Of a stretch of 64,000 nucleotides of DNA, positions 1 through 7,052 are shown in pieces; the stretch's first letter is position 1; each line of letters opens with the position of its first letter. A program made the translations under genes and the position numbers. The notes under the pieces were generated by a model. That model did not search any database. It was not told where the DNA came from and saw only the letters and a program-made list of their open reading frames with translations. The stretch is from Macrococcoides bohemicum (GTDB lineage Bacteria; Bacillota; Bacilli; Staphylococcales; Staphylococcaceae). The stretch covers positions 124,001 through 188,000 of the forward strand of contig NZ_PZJG01000003.1 of the NCBI RefSeq assembly GCF_003259675.1, given 5' to 3'.

Positions 1-1
1 C

Positions 2-445
2 AATGTAGGATATCTCGCGAGTTTATGTGCAGGACTTGAAGTACCGTTTATGATTATACTTGGCGTACTTGCAAGTAGATTTCAGACAAGGACATTATTG
101 ATGATTGGTGCAGTTTCTGGTGGTGCCTATTACTTCTCGATCGGAGTATTTGATAATGTAACAGCAATGTTAATCGGCCAGGTATTGCTTGCGTTCTTCC
201 TGGCGATATTACTTGGATTAGGAATTAGCTATTTTCAGGATATTCTACCTGACTTCCCGGGTTATGCATCTACATTGTTCTCAAACGCGATGATCGTCGG
301 GCAATTAGTTGGTAATCTTTTAGGCGGCGTTATGAGTGGTATTGTTGGATTAGGTAACGTTTTCTTTGTATCAGCATCATTCATGTTGCTTGCATTTATT
401 TTATTAATATTCACTAAACCTGTAAAAATGGAGGATTTAGGATGA
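2..445 (+). CDS. Sugar efflux transporter (SET/MFS family), C-terminal part
   Basis: The reading frame is open from base 2, so the gene starts before the window and only the last ~147 codons are seen. The visible part is a run of hydrophobic helices with the loop ASRFQTR between two of them, which is typical of the cytoplasmic loops of MFS carriers. The segment around GLEVPFMIILG and the ending resemble SetA-type sugar efflux transporters of staphylococci, which export sugars or glycosides with proton exchange; that assignment is from memory of the family. The stop codon overlaps the start of the next gene by 4 bases (ATGA), so the two are probably co-translated. Confidence 0.7.
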   Translation, partial: NVGYLASLCAGLEVPFMIILGVLASRFQTRTLLMIGAVSGGAYYFSIGVFDNVTAMLIGQVLLAFFLAILLGLGISYFQDILPDFPGYASTLFSNAMIVGQLVGNLLGGVMSGIVGLGNVFFVSASFMLLAFILLIFTKPVKMEDLG

Positions 446-924
446 CATTCATACTATGGACATTAGTTATATTAGCTTTTTTATCAGCATTCGTAGCATT
501 AGTGATGCCAATGATACCTGGTATATTGATGATGTGGGTTGGCTTTTTTATCTATCATTTTGCGATTAACAATAATGAACTATCATGGTTCTTCTGGATA
601 GCGATGGCAACACTTACGATTATTATTTTACTAAGTGATTATGTATTAGGAAGTCGCTTTGTTAAGAAGTTTGGCGGAAGTAAAGCAGGGGAGCTTACGG
701 CAGCAATCGGTATTATACTCGGTAGCTTCTTCTTCCCGCCATTTGGTATTATCATTCTACCGTTTGTTGCAGTATTCATTGTAGAACTACTGATTCAGCA
801 AGATTTTAAACGTGCAATGGATGCGAGTATCGGATCGTTATTAGGCTTCCTTACAAGCACGGTGGCCAAGTTTATCATTTTAATTATTATGGTTATATGG
901 TTTATATTTGATATCATCATTTAA
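442..924 (+). CDS. DUF456 family membrane protein
   Basis: This 160-residue protein is almost entirely hydrophobic, with four to five predicted membrane segments and glycine-rich helix pairs (around residues 15-40, 50-70, 80-110 and 125-160). The size and the GSRFVKKFGGSKAGELTAAIG stretch (residues ~70-90) match DUF456 proteins, a conserved small membrane family of unknown function. It overlaps the upstream transporter gene by 4 bases, so the two look like one transcript, closed by the hairpin at 927-960. No function can be read from the sequence. Confidence 0.75.
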   Translation: MTFILWTLVILAFLSAFVALVMPMIPGILMMWVGFFIYHFAINNNELSWFFWIAMATLTIIILLSDYVLGSRFVKKFGGSKAGELTAAIGIILGSFFFPPFGIIILPFVAVFIVELLIQQDFKRAMDASIGSLLGFLTSTVAKFIILIIMVIWFIFDIII

Positions 925-926
925 AA

Positions 927-960
927 AAATCATCCCAAAGCATAAACTTTGGGATGATTT
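927..960. terminator. Bidirectional terminator between convergent genes
   Basis: A perfect 14-bp inverted repeat (AAATCATCCCAAAG / CTTTGGGATGATTT) with a 6-base loop sits between the DUF456 gene and the convergent gene ending at 963. A and T runs flank both sides, so it can stop transcription in both directions. Confidence 0.85.
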
Positions 961-962
961 CT

Positions 963-1667
963 TTATCTTATAAAGGCAATTTCCTTATCATTTCGTGAAG
1001 CATTAAATAATAGCTTATAGAGTAAGTAAAACGCTACGCCAATGCCGACATTAACATACCAGGGGATATGAACAACTGGGCCGATGTGTACTAAATCTGG
1101 TAAGAACATCGAAACGAGGAATGGAATAACCATCACAATCCATAATACAAAAAATATTGTAATTTTTTGTCCTCTTGTTTCATCATCTTTAAAAGCGCTA
1201 AGTTGTAAATATTTGAAGATACCAAAAATGATTGCACCGATAACAAGTGAAGTTATAAGATTAGCAGTTAATTCACTACCGAGATAAATCGCATTGTCTC
1301 TGTGTAACAGATTTACGATGATAAAATCAGCAATACCTGAAATACCTCTAAATATTGCAAATAGTAGAAATAACATTGAAGCACCAAATATCCACATATT
1401 ACGCTTCGATTCTTTAGGAATCTCAGCAACTAAATCTTTAGCAAATTGTTCTGGATCATTGCCGAAGAATTCCTCAGTCGTAACATCGTGCATCTGTGCT
1501 TCTAGTAAGTGATCTAATAAATCCATTAAAGTCACTTCTGTAACGCGCTCTGAAATTGATAAATCACAGCGTAAATACATCAATACTTGTTCGTAAACTT
1601 TTAAATTTTCTGGTGTCAGTTCTTCACGTTTTAAATTGTTTTGTTCGATAATATCTTTTGTTTTCAT
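963..1667 (-). CDS. DUF1129/HAAS-type membrane protein, PadR partner
   Basis: The product has a soluble N-terminal ~95 residues (helical, with LTPENLKVYEQVLMYLR and LLDHLLEAQ) followed by about five membrane segments. This is the build of the DUF1129/HAAS proteins that in Firmicutes sit directly behind a PadR regulator. I chose the ATG at 1667 because AGGAG then lies 8 bases upstream; an ATG at 1676 is only 3 bases from it. The upstream padR gene ends 5 bases before this start, so the pair is one operon. The function of the membrane protein is unknown; PadR partners of this type are often linked to envelope stress or transport, which is inference only here. Confidence 0.7.
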   Translation of the reverse strand: MKTKDIIEQNNLKREELTPENLKVYEQVLMYLRCDLSISERVTEVTLMDLLDHLLEAQMHDVTTEEFFGNDPEQFAKDLVAEIPKESKRNMWIFGASMLFLLFAIFRGISGIADFIIVNLLHRDNAIYLGSELTANLITSLVIGAIIFGIFKYLQLSAFKDDETRGQKITIFFVLWIVMVIPFLVSMFLPDLVHIGPVVHIPWYVNVGIGVAFYLLYKLLFNASRNDKEIAFIR

Positions 1668-1672
1668 GACAT

Positions 1673-1990
1673 TCACTCCTTATTAATCAAATGAGATATT
1701 GGTCCGACAATTGCATTCCATTCTTCGACCATGTTCTCGAGTTCTTCTTCACCCTCAGGCGTAATAAAGTAATATTTTCGTTTCGGTCCGACATCACTTG
1801 CCCGCATTTCACTGGTAATCAAATTTTTCTTTTGTAAACGAAGAAGAACTGGATAGATTGTCCCTTCGCTGATGTTACCAAGTCCGGAATCGAGTAACTT
1901 CTGTGAGAGTTCATAACCATAGACTTCTTTTTCTTTAATGATTGAAAGGACGCATGCATCGAGTAATCCTTTCAATAACTGAGTGCGCAT
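1673..1990 (-). CDS. PadR family transcriptional regulator
   Basis: The 105-residue protein has the PadR winged-helix core: LLKGLLDACVLSIIKEKEVYGYEL near the start, EGTIYPVLLRLQKKNLI as the recognition-helix region, and the wing GPKRKYYFITPEGEEEL. PadR proteins are dimeric repressors, often released by a small ligand. The start at 1990 (MRTQLLKG) is preferred over a longer open frame because GAGGTG lies 9 bases upstream and the family begins here. It is the first gene of a two-gene operon with the membrane protein at 963-1667. A strong inverted repeat at 2012-2067 just upstream is the likely autoregulatory site. Confidence 0.85.
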   Translation of the reverse strand: MRTQLLKGLLDACVLSIIKEKEVYGYELSQKLLDSGLGNISEGTIYPVLLRLQKKNLITSEMRASDVGPKRKYYFITPEGEEELENMVEEWNAIVGPISHLINKE

Positions 1991-2011
1991 ACTCAAAAGT
2001 TTCACCTCTAT

Positions 2012-2067
2012 TTTGTAATACAAGATAGCTATTCTTTTAAAAGCTACTTTGTATTACCAAGTAGCTT
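2012..2067. promoter_or_regulatory. Inverted repeats upstream of padR, candidate operator
   Basis: The sequence contains a perfect 9-bp inverted repeat, AAGCTACTT at 2041-2049 and AAGTAGCTT at 2059-2067. A wider imperfect one pairs TTGTAATACAAGATAGCT (2013-2030) with AGCTACTTTGTATTACCAAG (2042-2061), so TTGTAATACAA-like half-sites occur twice in opposite orientation. The position directly before padR suits binding of a dimeric regulator. It could instead form an RNA hairpin. Confidence 0.5.
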
Positions 2068-2120
2068 ATTTATAATATATAACTTCTCGTTTTGGATGTC
2101 AAATATTGTTTTAAATAATT

Positions 2121-2155
2121 TGAGTGGGCTGAATTTATGGTATTCAGCCCACTCA
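2121..2155 (-). terminator. Hairpin downstream of the RsgA-like gene
   Basis: A perfect 14-bp stem (TGAGTGGGCTGAAT / ATTCAGCCCACTCA) with a 7-base loop follows the stop codon at 2171. The following bases on the minus strand are AT-rich but lack a long T run, so termination may be moderate. Confidence 0.65.
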
Positions 2156-2170
2156 CATCAATTCATTTAA

Positions 2171-3262
2171 CTATTTTCTTTTTCCCATCTTCGCATTACG
2201 ATTTGCTTTTCCTTGTTGGGTCATCTTCTTCCATTTGTTACGTTCAGCGCTCATCTTTGCTTCATCATTACGTCGTTCCACAAATGCAAGTTCTCTTAAA
2301 TATTTATTATATCGTTCAAATCGCTCTTCAGTTAATTCACCTGATGTTATAGCAGCATTGACTGCACACCCTGGTTCGTTCGTATGGGTACAATCATTGA
2401 ATTTGCATTGTACGATAAGTGATTCAATATCTTCAAATTCAGTTACAAGTCCTATATTCTCTCCGGTACTCCAAAGCTGGAACTCACGCATTCCTGGTGT
2501 ATCGATTAATATTCCACCATCATCTAGTACAATGAGTTCTCGGTGAGTTGTCGTATGTTTCCCTTTATCATCGGTCAATCTGATTTCACCAGTATCCATC
2601 ACTTCTTTTCCTAATAATCGATTGATTAAGGTAGATTTGCCGACACCACTTGATCCAAGTAATGTGCCTGTTTTATGTGCTTTTATATAAGCTTTAATAG
2701 TTTCTATATGATTATCACTATCGTGCTGTACAAAATAGACGGGTACCGCTGGTGCTACATTGCTTAATTCAGCAATCATAATTTCTTTTTCTAATTCTGT
2801 AATTAAATCAGCTTTCGTCATAATGATAATCGGTGTTGCACCTGAATCATATGTAGCGATTAAGTAGCGTTCTAATCGATTGGTGTTAAAGTTATCGTTA
2901 CAACTCATCGTAAGAAAGGCATAGTCGATGTTCGTCGCGATTATTTGTGGTTTCGTTTGATTACCGGCAGCATTTCTGATGAATTGTTGTGTTCTTGGTA
3001 ATATATGTTGAATAATACCTTTATGTTCATTTGGAAATGGTTTGACCAGCACAAAGTCTCCGACTGCAGGGATTTCTATAAGATCATGACTACTGAATTT
3101 ATCTTTACCAGAGAGCTGAACGAGGTATTCATCATCTTCAGTAAGTGCACGATACATCCCTTTATGTTGTACAGTTATTCTTGCTTTAAGCAATTTTTCA
3201 TCGATTGCATTTGCTTGTTTCATTCGTTCTTCGTTATATCCTAATTGAGTTAGAAATTCCAT
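2171..3262 (-). CDS. rsgA: RsgA-like circularly permuted GTPase (ribosome small subunit-dependent)
   Basis: The order of GTPase motifs is permuted, as in RsgA/YjeQ: G4 (TKAD, ~residue 157), then G1 (GSSGVGKST, ~202-210), then G3 (DTPGMRE, ~256). An OB-like N-terminal region (LVQLSGKDKF...GDFVLVKP) precedes them, and a C-terminal zinc-knuckle pattern CKFNDCTHTNEPGC follows. RsgA acts late in 30S subunit assembly and in ribosome hibernation or stress. At 363 residues it is longer than the ~290-residue housekeeping staphylococcal RsgA, with an extended N-terminus and a basic tail, so it may be a second, specialised paralog; the housekeeping copy would lie elsewhere. AGGAG sits 8 bases before the ATG. 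The gene lies behind a leader peptide and an intrinsic terminator (3288-3389), which suggests induction under ribosome stress. Confidence 0.88.
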   Translation of the reverse strand: MEFLTQLGYNEERMKQANAIDEKLLKARITVQHKGMYRALTEDDEYLVQLSGKDKFSSHDLIEIPAVGDFVLVKPFPNEHKGIIQHILPRTQQFIRNAAGNQTKPQIIATNIDYAFLTMSCNDNFNTNRLERYLIATYDSGATPIIIMTKADLITELEKEIMIAELSNVAPAVPVYFVQHDSDNHIETIKAYIKAHKTGTLLGSSGVGKSTLINRLLGKEVMDTGEIRLTDDKGKHTTTHRELIVLDDGGILIDTPGMREFQLWSTGENIGLVTEFEDIESLIVQCKFNDCTHTNEPGCAVNAAITSGELTEERFERYNKYLRELAFVERRNDEAKMSAERNKWKKMTQQGKANRNAKMGKRK

Positions 3263-3264
3263 TA

Positions 3265-3317
3265 TATTGCTCCTTTTCTATATAAAAATACCCGTGGCGA
3301 TATATCGTCACGGGTAT
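3265..3317 (-). terminator. Attenuator terminator and SD-sequestering stem before the RsgA-like gene
   Basis: On the minus strand ATACCCGTG (3317-3309) pairs with CACGGGTAT (3296-3288). The stem is extended by CGA/TCG after one mismatch and is followed by TTTTTATA, an intrinsic terminator lying inside the leader, 15 bases upstream of the gene's SD. A second pairing encloses it: TATTGCTC (3327-3320) with GAGCAATA (3272-3265), which covers part of the SD (AGGAG). The region could therefore reduce both transcription and translation. The leader ORF at 3330-3389 offers a competing partner for the terminator's first arm. Confidence 0.8.
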
Positions 3318-3329
3318 ACGAGCAATAAA

Positions 3330-3389
3330 TTAGCGAGTAATGTCCATGACGAAATAAGATGTAGCATTTACCAAATTAAATTTCGCCAT
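3330..3389 (-). CDS. Leader peptide (19 aa) controlling the RsgA-like gene
   Basis: The ORF encodes MAKFNLVNATSYFVMDITR. It has a strong SD (AAAGGAG) 9 bases before the ATG, follows a consensus promoter by about 20 bases, and ends 12 bases before the attenuator stem. Codons 13-16 contain TCGTCATGG (3352-3344), which can form nine pairs (one G-U) with CCGTGACGA (3313-3305) in the terminator's 5' arm. A ribosome that finishes the leader would cover that segment and allow termination, while a ribosome held early would leave it free to act as antiterminator. This is the layout of antibiotic-type attenuators such as those of erm genes. An alternative ATG at 3396 gives only six codons and is too close to the SD. 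Expression is not shown. Confidence 0.7.
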   Translation of the reverse strand: MAKFNLVNATSYFVMDITR

Positions 3390-3415
3390 AAAACATCACT
3401 CCTTTCTTTTTTATT

Positions 3416-3444
3416 ATCATAATAAGTTTTATGGATTATGTCAA
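3416..3444 (-). promoter_or_regulatory. SigA promoter of the leader peptide/RsgA-like transcript
   Basis: On the minus strand TTGACA (3444-3439) and TATGAT (3421-3416) are separated by exactly 17 bases. The predicted start lies 7-8 bases after the -10 box, leaving a 5' end only ~20 bases long before the leader ATG. Confidence 0.85.
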
Positions 3445-3546
3445 TATAGCATTATAGGTAAATGTGAGACATCATTATTTCGTTTAAATGGTGTTTCATC
3501 TGGAATGTTGGTATATTAAATGTATTAACAAGAAGGAGGTATTTCA

Positions 3547-4020
3547 ATGTTTCGTATTAAACAGGATTTTATGAATCAATATCGTATGGAAGCAAATACG
3601 ACAATCGCATGTCTAAAAGAGTTAACTGACGAGTCTTTAGATCAGGCAGTATCAGAATTAGATCGTACTTTAGGGGAGATTGCTTGGCACGTTATTTCAA
3701 GTGTCGGAGGTTTTGCCGAACGTGCCGGTTTAAAAGTAGCAGGTGCAACATTTGATTCAGCTAAACCAGAAACAGTTGCTGAAATGGTAACAGCTGCTGA
3801 GGAAATTTATAATAATACGTTAGCTGCTTACGATGCTTCGTTAACAGACGAAAGTTTAATTGAAGATGTTGATTTCTTCGGTCATAATATGCCGAAAGGT
3901 CATCTGCTTTATTCGATGATTGCTCATCAGGCACATCACAGAGGTCAAATGACAGTATTGATGAGACAGGCTGATTTAAGAGTCCCACCAATTTATGGTC
4001 CATCTCGAGATACGCAATAA
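3547..4020 (+). CDS. DinB-fold family protein
   Basis: The 157-residue protein is a four-helix-bundle DinB/YfiT-type protein. The conserved histidines of the metal site are visible in LGEIAWHVI (residue ~48) and HQAHHRGQM (~129-134), and the end with PPIYGPSRD is usual for the subfamily. DinB proteins bind a divalent metal; several act as thiol (bacillithiol)-dependent transferases, which would suit a staphylococcal cell, but the substrate here is unknown. A good SD (AAGAAGGAGG) lies 7 bases before the ATG. The gene stands alone, divergent from the leader/RsgA transcript, with its own terminator at 4039-4073. Confidence 0.85.
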   Translation: MFRIKQDFMNQYRMEANTTIACLKELTDESLDQAVSELDRTLGEIAWHVISSVGGFAERAGLKVAGATFDSAKPETVAEMVTAAEEIYNNTLAAYDASLTDESLIEDVDFFGHNMPKGHLLYSMIAHQAHHRGQMTVLMRQADLRVPPIYGPSRDTQ

Positions 4021-4038
4021 TTTATATGTAATAAACTT

Positions 4039-4073
4039 GAAAGTAGGTAGTCGATTGCAGACTGCTTACTTTC
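4039..4073 (+). terminator. Terminator after the DinB-family gene
   Basis: GAAAGTAGGTAGTC and GACTGCTTACTTTC form a 14-bp stem including two G-U pairs, followed by TTTAATTTT. Confidence 0.75.
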
Positions 4074-4155
4074 TTTAATTTTGATAAACTTTTATGTGAT
4101 ATTGATTAGTTTAGGGGTATAATTATTTATCATTATAGATAAATAGAGGTGACAA

Positions 4156-6198
4156 ATGGAAATTTTTATTATTATTTTAAGTCTTGTATTTGCAATCATT
4201 GTCTCTACGATTGTTAATTATTATTTTCCAAAGGTGCCACTCGCCTTCATACAGATCATTATCGGGATGCTTATATTCTTAACACCGATTCCTTTACATG
4301 TTGAATTTGAACCTGAACTTTTTTTGATGGGGATTATCGCTCCACTTTTATTTTTAGAAGGTTATCATGTATCAAGATTAACTTTTATAAAATATTTAAA
4401 GCCAATCATCTTAATGGCGATGGGACTGGTATTTACAACAGTGATTGGATTAGGTTATATCGTACACTGGATGATGCCATTTCTTCCACTCGCAGCAAGT
4501 TTTGCACTCGCTGCAATCATTTGTCCTACAGATGCTGTAGCAGTGCAGGCAATCGCTAAGGGAAAGCAACTGCCTAAAGGATTAATGACTATTCTAGAAG
4601 GTGAGTCGTTACTTAATGATGCTGCTGGTATTTTAAGTTTTAAGATTGCTTTGCTCGCATTAACAACCGGTACATTCAGTGTTAGTGAATCAGTATCACA
4701 GTTTTTTATTGCTACTGGTGGTGGTTTACTGATTGGTTTATTTGTCGGTCTATTGTTTGTACAGCTGAGAATTTTCTTAATCAGAAAAGGATTCTTTAAT
4801 GAATATATCTTTATTTTAATTCAGCTTTTAACACCGTTTATAATTTACGAAATTGCTGAACAAGTTCACGCGTCAGGTGTTATCGCGGCTGTAATCGGTG
4901 GAATCGTACACGGTATTGAGCGCGATAGAATGAGTCAGGCAACGACACGTTTACAGATGGGTTACAATAATACTTGGGGATTATTATCAACTGTATTAAA
5001 TGGATTCGTCTTTACTTTACTCGGTTATTTAATCCCTGAAGTGACTACTTCTCTTGTTGAACATGGTAATGAAGATATCTTTTCGACAGTGATGTATATG
5101 CTTATTATTGCGCTTCTTGTATACTTCTTTAGATTTATCTGGGTATTTTTCCTATATGATATGTTTTATATTCGAGAAAGTCGTTTTGAACGTATATTAA
5201 ATCGAGAGAATATTGATCAGAAAGAAGTTCGACCAAATCGATTCAAGTATGCGTTGATTGCAACTGTATGTGGTGTACACGGTACAATCTCTATGGCAAT
5301 TGCATTGACGATCCCAAGAGAGATTGTTCACGGAGAAGTATTTAATTATAGAGATAATCTATTATTTATAGCTGCAGGTGTTATTGTCATCAGCTTAGTT
5401 GTCGCACAAATCTTCTTGCCAATATTGACGCCGAAAGTTAAAGAGGCTGTTGATGAATCGATGCTTAGCTTTAATGATGCGCGTATCAAGTTAAAAGAAT
5501 ACGGTATTAAATATATTCATGATAATACGACAGAAGAAAATAGTATGATTGCTGGAAATCTAATTCGTCAATATACGATGCAGGTTGGTTTTTATAGTGA
5601 AGTAACCGATAGAAATCATAGTCCGAAAGAAATTGATCGCCTGCATGCGATTGCGATGAATGTGGAAATGAAGACTTTAGATGAAATGATTGATTCAAAT
5701 GAAATTACTCAAAGTTCATTTAACAACTATGTACAATATATTGAACGTTCTAAAATATTTCACTCTACTAACTTTTTTAGACGTATGCTGTTTCTATTTA
5801 GAATGCATCGCAAACGTAAAGAATTTGCAAATCGCATTAATCAGGCGAGTTCTTTATCGATAAAGAATAATTTATATGAAATACAAAAGGTCGCTGCGCG
5901 AGTTCATTACAATGTCGTTCAGCGTTTAAGTGAAGAAATGACTTTAGACAATCGTGTGGAAATTGCATTAGTATCAGATAATTATTTAAATAGGGTGAAT
6001 CAATTAAAACGAAATGCAACAAGTGAGACACTAGAAGATGACGAAACGTTATTTGCACTAGATGTATTAAATGCTGAGAAAGATTTAGTCAACCGTCTTT
6101 TAGCTAGAGGAAAGATAACGACAAGTTTAGCAGTAGAACTCAGACAATCGATTAACTATGATGAAATGATGTTGCTCGATACATATGAGGATGACTAA
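4156..6198 (+). CDS. CPA1-family Na+(K+)/H+ antiporter, NhaK-like
   Basis: The 680-residue protein has about 12 membrane segments in residues 1-430 and a long soluble C-terminal domain of ~250 residues. Key CPA1 features are the CPTDAVAVQAI motif (~residues 122-133) and EGESLLNDAAGIL (~148-160), which carries the Asn-Asp pair of the ion site. The length and layout match Bacillus NhaK (YvgP), which exchanges Na+, K+, Li+ or Rb+ for protons in the cytoplasmic membrane; the substrate of this copy cannot be read from sequence. GAGGTG lies 7 bases before the ATG. It is monocistronic, with a bidirectional hairpin at 6220-6254. Confidence 0.85.
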   Translation: MEIFIIILSLVFAIIVSTIVNYYFPKVPLAFIQIIIGMLIFLTPIPLHVEFEPELFLMGIIAPLLFLEGYHVSRLTFIKYLKPIILMAMGLVFTTVIGLGYIVHWMMPFLPLAASFALAAIICPTDAVAVQAIAKGKQLPKGLMTILEGESLLNDAAGILSFKIALLALTTGTFSVSESVSQFFIATGGGLLIGLFVGLLFVQLRIFLIRKGFFNEYIFILIQLLTPFIIYEIAEQVHASGVIAAVIGGIVHGIERDRMSQATTRLQMGYNNTWGLLSTVLNGFVFTLLGYLIPEVTTSLVEHGNEDIFSTVMYMLIIALLVYFFRFIWVFFLYDMFYIRESRFERILNRENIDQKEVRPNRFKYALIATVCGVHGTISMAIALTIPREIVHGEVFNYRDNLLFIAAGVIVISLVVAQIFLPILTPKVKEAVDESMLSFNDARIKLKEYGIKYIHDNTTEENSMIAGNLIRQYTMQVGFYSEVTDRNHSPKEIDRLHAIAMNVEMKTLDEMIDSNEITQSSFNNYVQYIERSKIFHSTNFFRRMLFLFRMHRKRKEFANRINQASSLSIKNNLYEIQKVAARVHYNVVQRLSEEMTLDNRVEIALVSDNYLNRVNQLKRNATSETLEDDETLFALDVLNAEKDLVNRLLARGKITTSLAVELRQSINYDEMMLLDTYEDD

Positions 6199-6219
6199 CA
6201 TAGAGATAGTGAATACGAA

Positions 6220-6254
6220 AGAAGCTTCCAGCAAATCAAATGCTGGAAGCTTCT
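6220..6254. terminator. Bidirectional terminator between the antiporter gene and pflA
   Basis: AGAAGCTTCCAGCA and TGCTGGAAGCTTCT form a perfect 14-bp stem with a 7-base loop, flanked by T-rich sequence on both strands. It serves the antiporter gene and the convergent pflBA transcript. Confidence 0.88.
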
Positions 6255-6255
6255 T

Positions 6256-7011
6256 TTAATTATTTAGTGGCGTCTTGCCTTTAAAGTTTACAAGATCATA
6301 TGCAAGTTTTACATCTTCATCACTCGGTGGTTCAACATCAGATAAAGGATATTGAATACCTAATGCTTCCCATTTATGTACCCCAAGTTGATGATAAGGA
6401 AGTATTTCAAATTTTTCTACGTTCTCTAGACGATTGATAAATTCGCCGAGTTTGATTAAATCTTCTTTATCGTCTGTTATACCTGGCACAAGTACATGTC
6501 TGATCCAGACAGGTTGTTTTCTTTCTGAAAGCATTTGAGCAAATCTTAATATATGAGTATTAGGTTTACCTGTTAGTTTCAAATGTTTCTCATTATCAAT
6601 ATGTTTAATATCTAATAGAAATAAATCGGTGTTCTTCTGCATTTCATCGAAATGATGCATAAATGCTGGTGTCTCATTAAAGCAACCTGCAGATGTATCA
6701 ACACAAGTAGAAATACCATGCTGCTTTAACTTTGCAAATAACTCTTCAAGGAATGGTAACTGCAGTAACGGTTCACCACCACTAACAGTTACGCCACCAC
6801 CTGAAGCGTTAAAGTAGGGGATGTAAGGAACTACTTCTTCTACAATTTCATCAGCAGTAACTTCTCTTGAAGGTGCACCGATTTCCCATGTATCAGGATT
6901 ATGACAGAACTGGCAACGTAGGAGGCAACCCTGTGTAAATAATATATAGCGTAAACCAGGTCCGTCTACCGTACCTAAACTTTCTACTGAATGAATATGT
7001 CCTTTAATCAT
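6256..7011 (-). CDS. pflA: Pyruvate formate-lyase activating enzyme
   Basis: This 251-residue radical-SAM enzyme installs the glycyl radical on PflB, using S-adenosylmethionine and a [4Fe-4S] cluster. The cluster motif [14 protein letters not shown] (CxxxCxxC, ~residues 29-40) and the SAM-binding SGGEPLLQ (~77-84) are visible, and the length is normal for PflA. It follows pflB by 41 bases on the same strand and shares its transcript. The partner gene immediately upstream makes the assignment firm. It ends one base from the bidirectional terminator. Confidence 0.96.
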   Translation of the reverse strand: MIKGHIHSVESLGTVDGPGLRYILFTQGCLLRCQFCHNPDTWEIGAPSREVTADEIVEEVVPYIPYFNASGGGVTVSGGEPLLQLPFLEELFAKLKQHGISTCVDTSAGCFNETPAFMHHFDEMQKNTDLFLLDIKHIDNEKHLKLTGKPNTHILRFAQMLSERKQPVWIRHVLVPGITDDKEDLIKLGEFINRLENVEKFEILPYHQLGVHKWEALGIQYPLSDVEPPSDEDVKLAYDLVNFKGKTPLNN

Positions 7012-7052
7012 TTAAATCCCCGTCCTTTAATTACTTAGTGCATTGTTATATA

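Noticed and set aside
3391-3396. Alternative ATG for the rsgA leader peptide at 3396
   Set aside because: It gives only six codons and is too close to the SD; the ATG at 3389 has ideal spacing.
4101-4155. SigB promoter before the Na+/H+ antiporter (GGGTAT is present)
   Set aside because: No GTTTWW-like -35 box lies 12-15 bases upstream of it.
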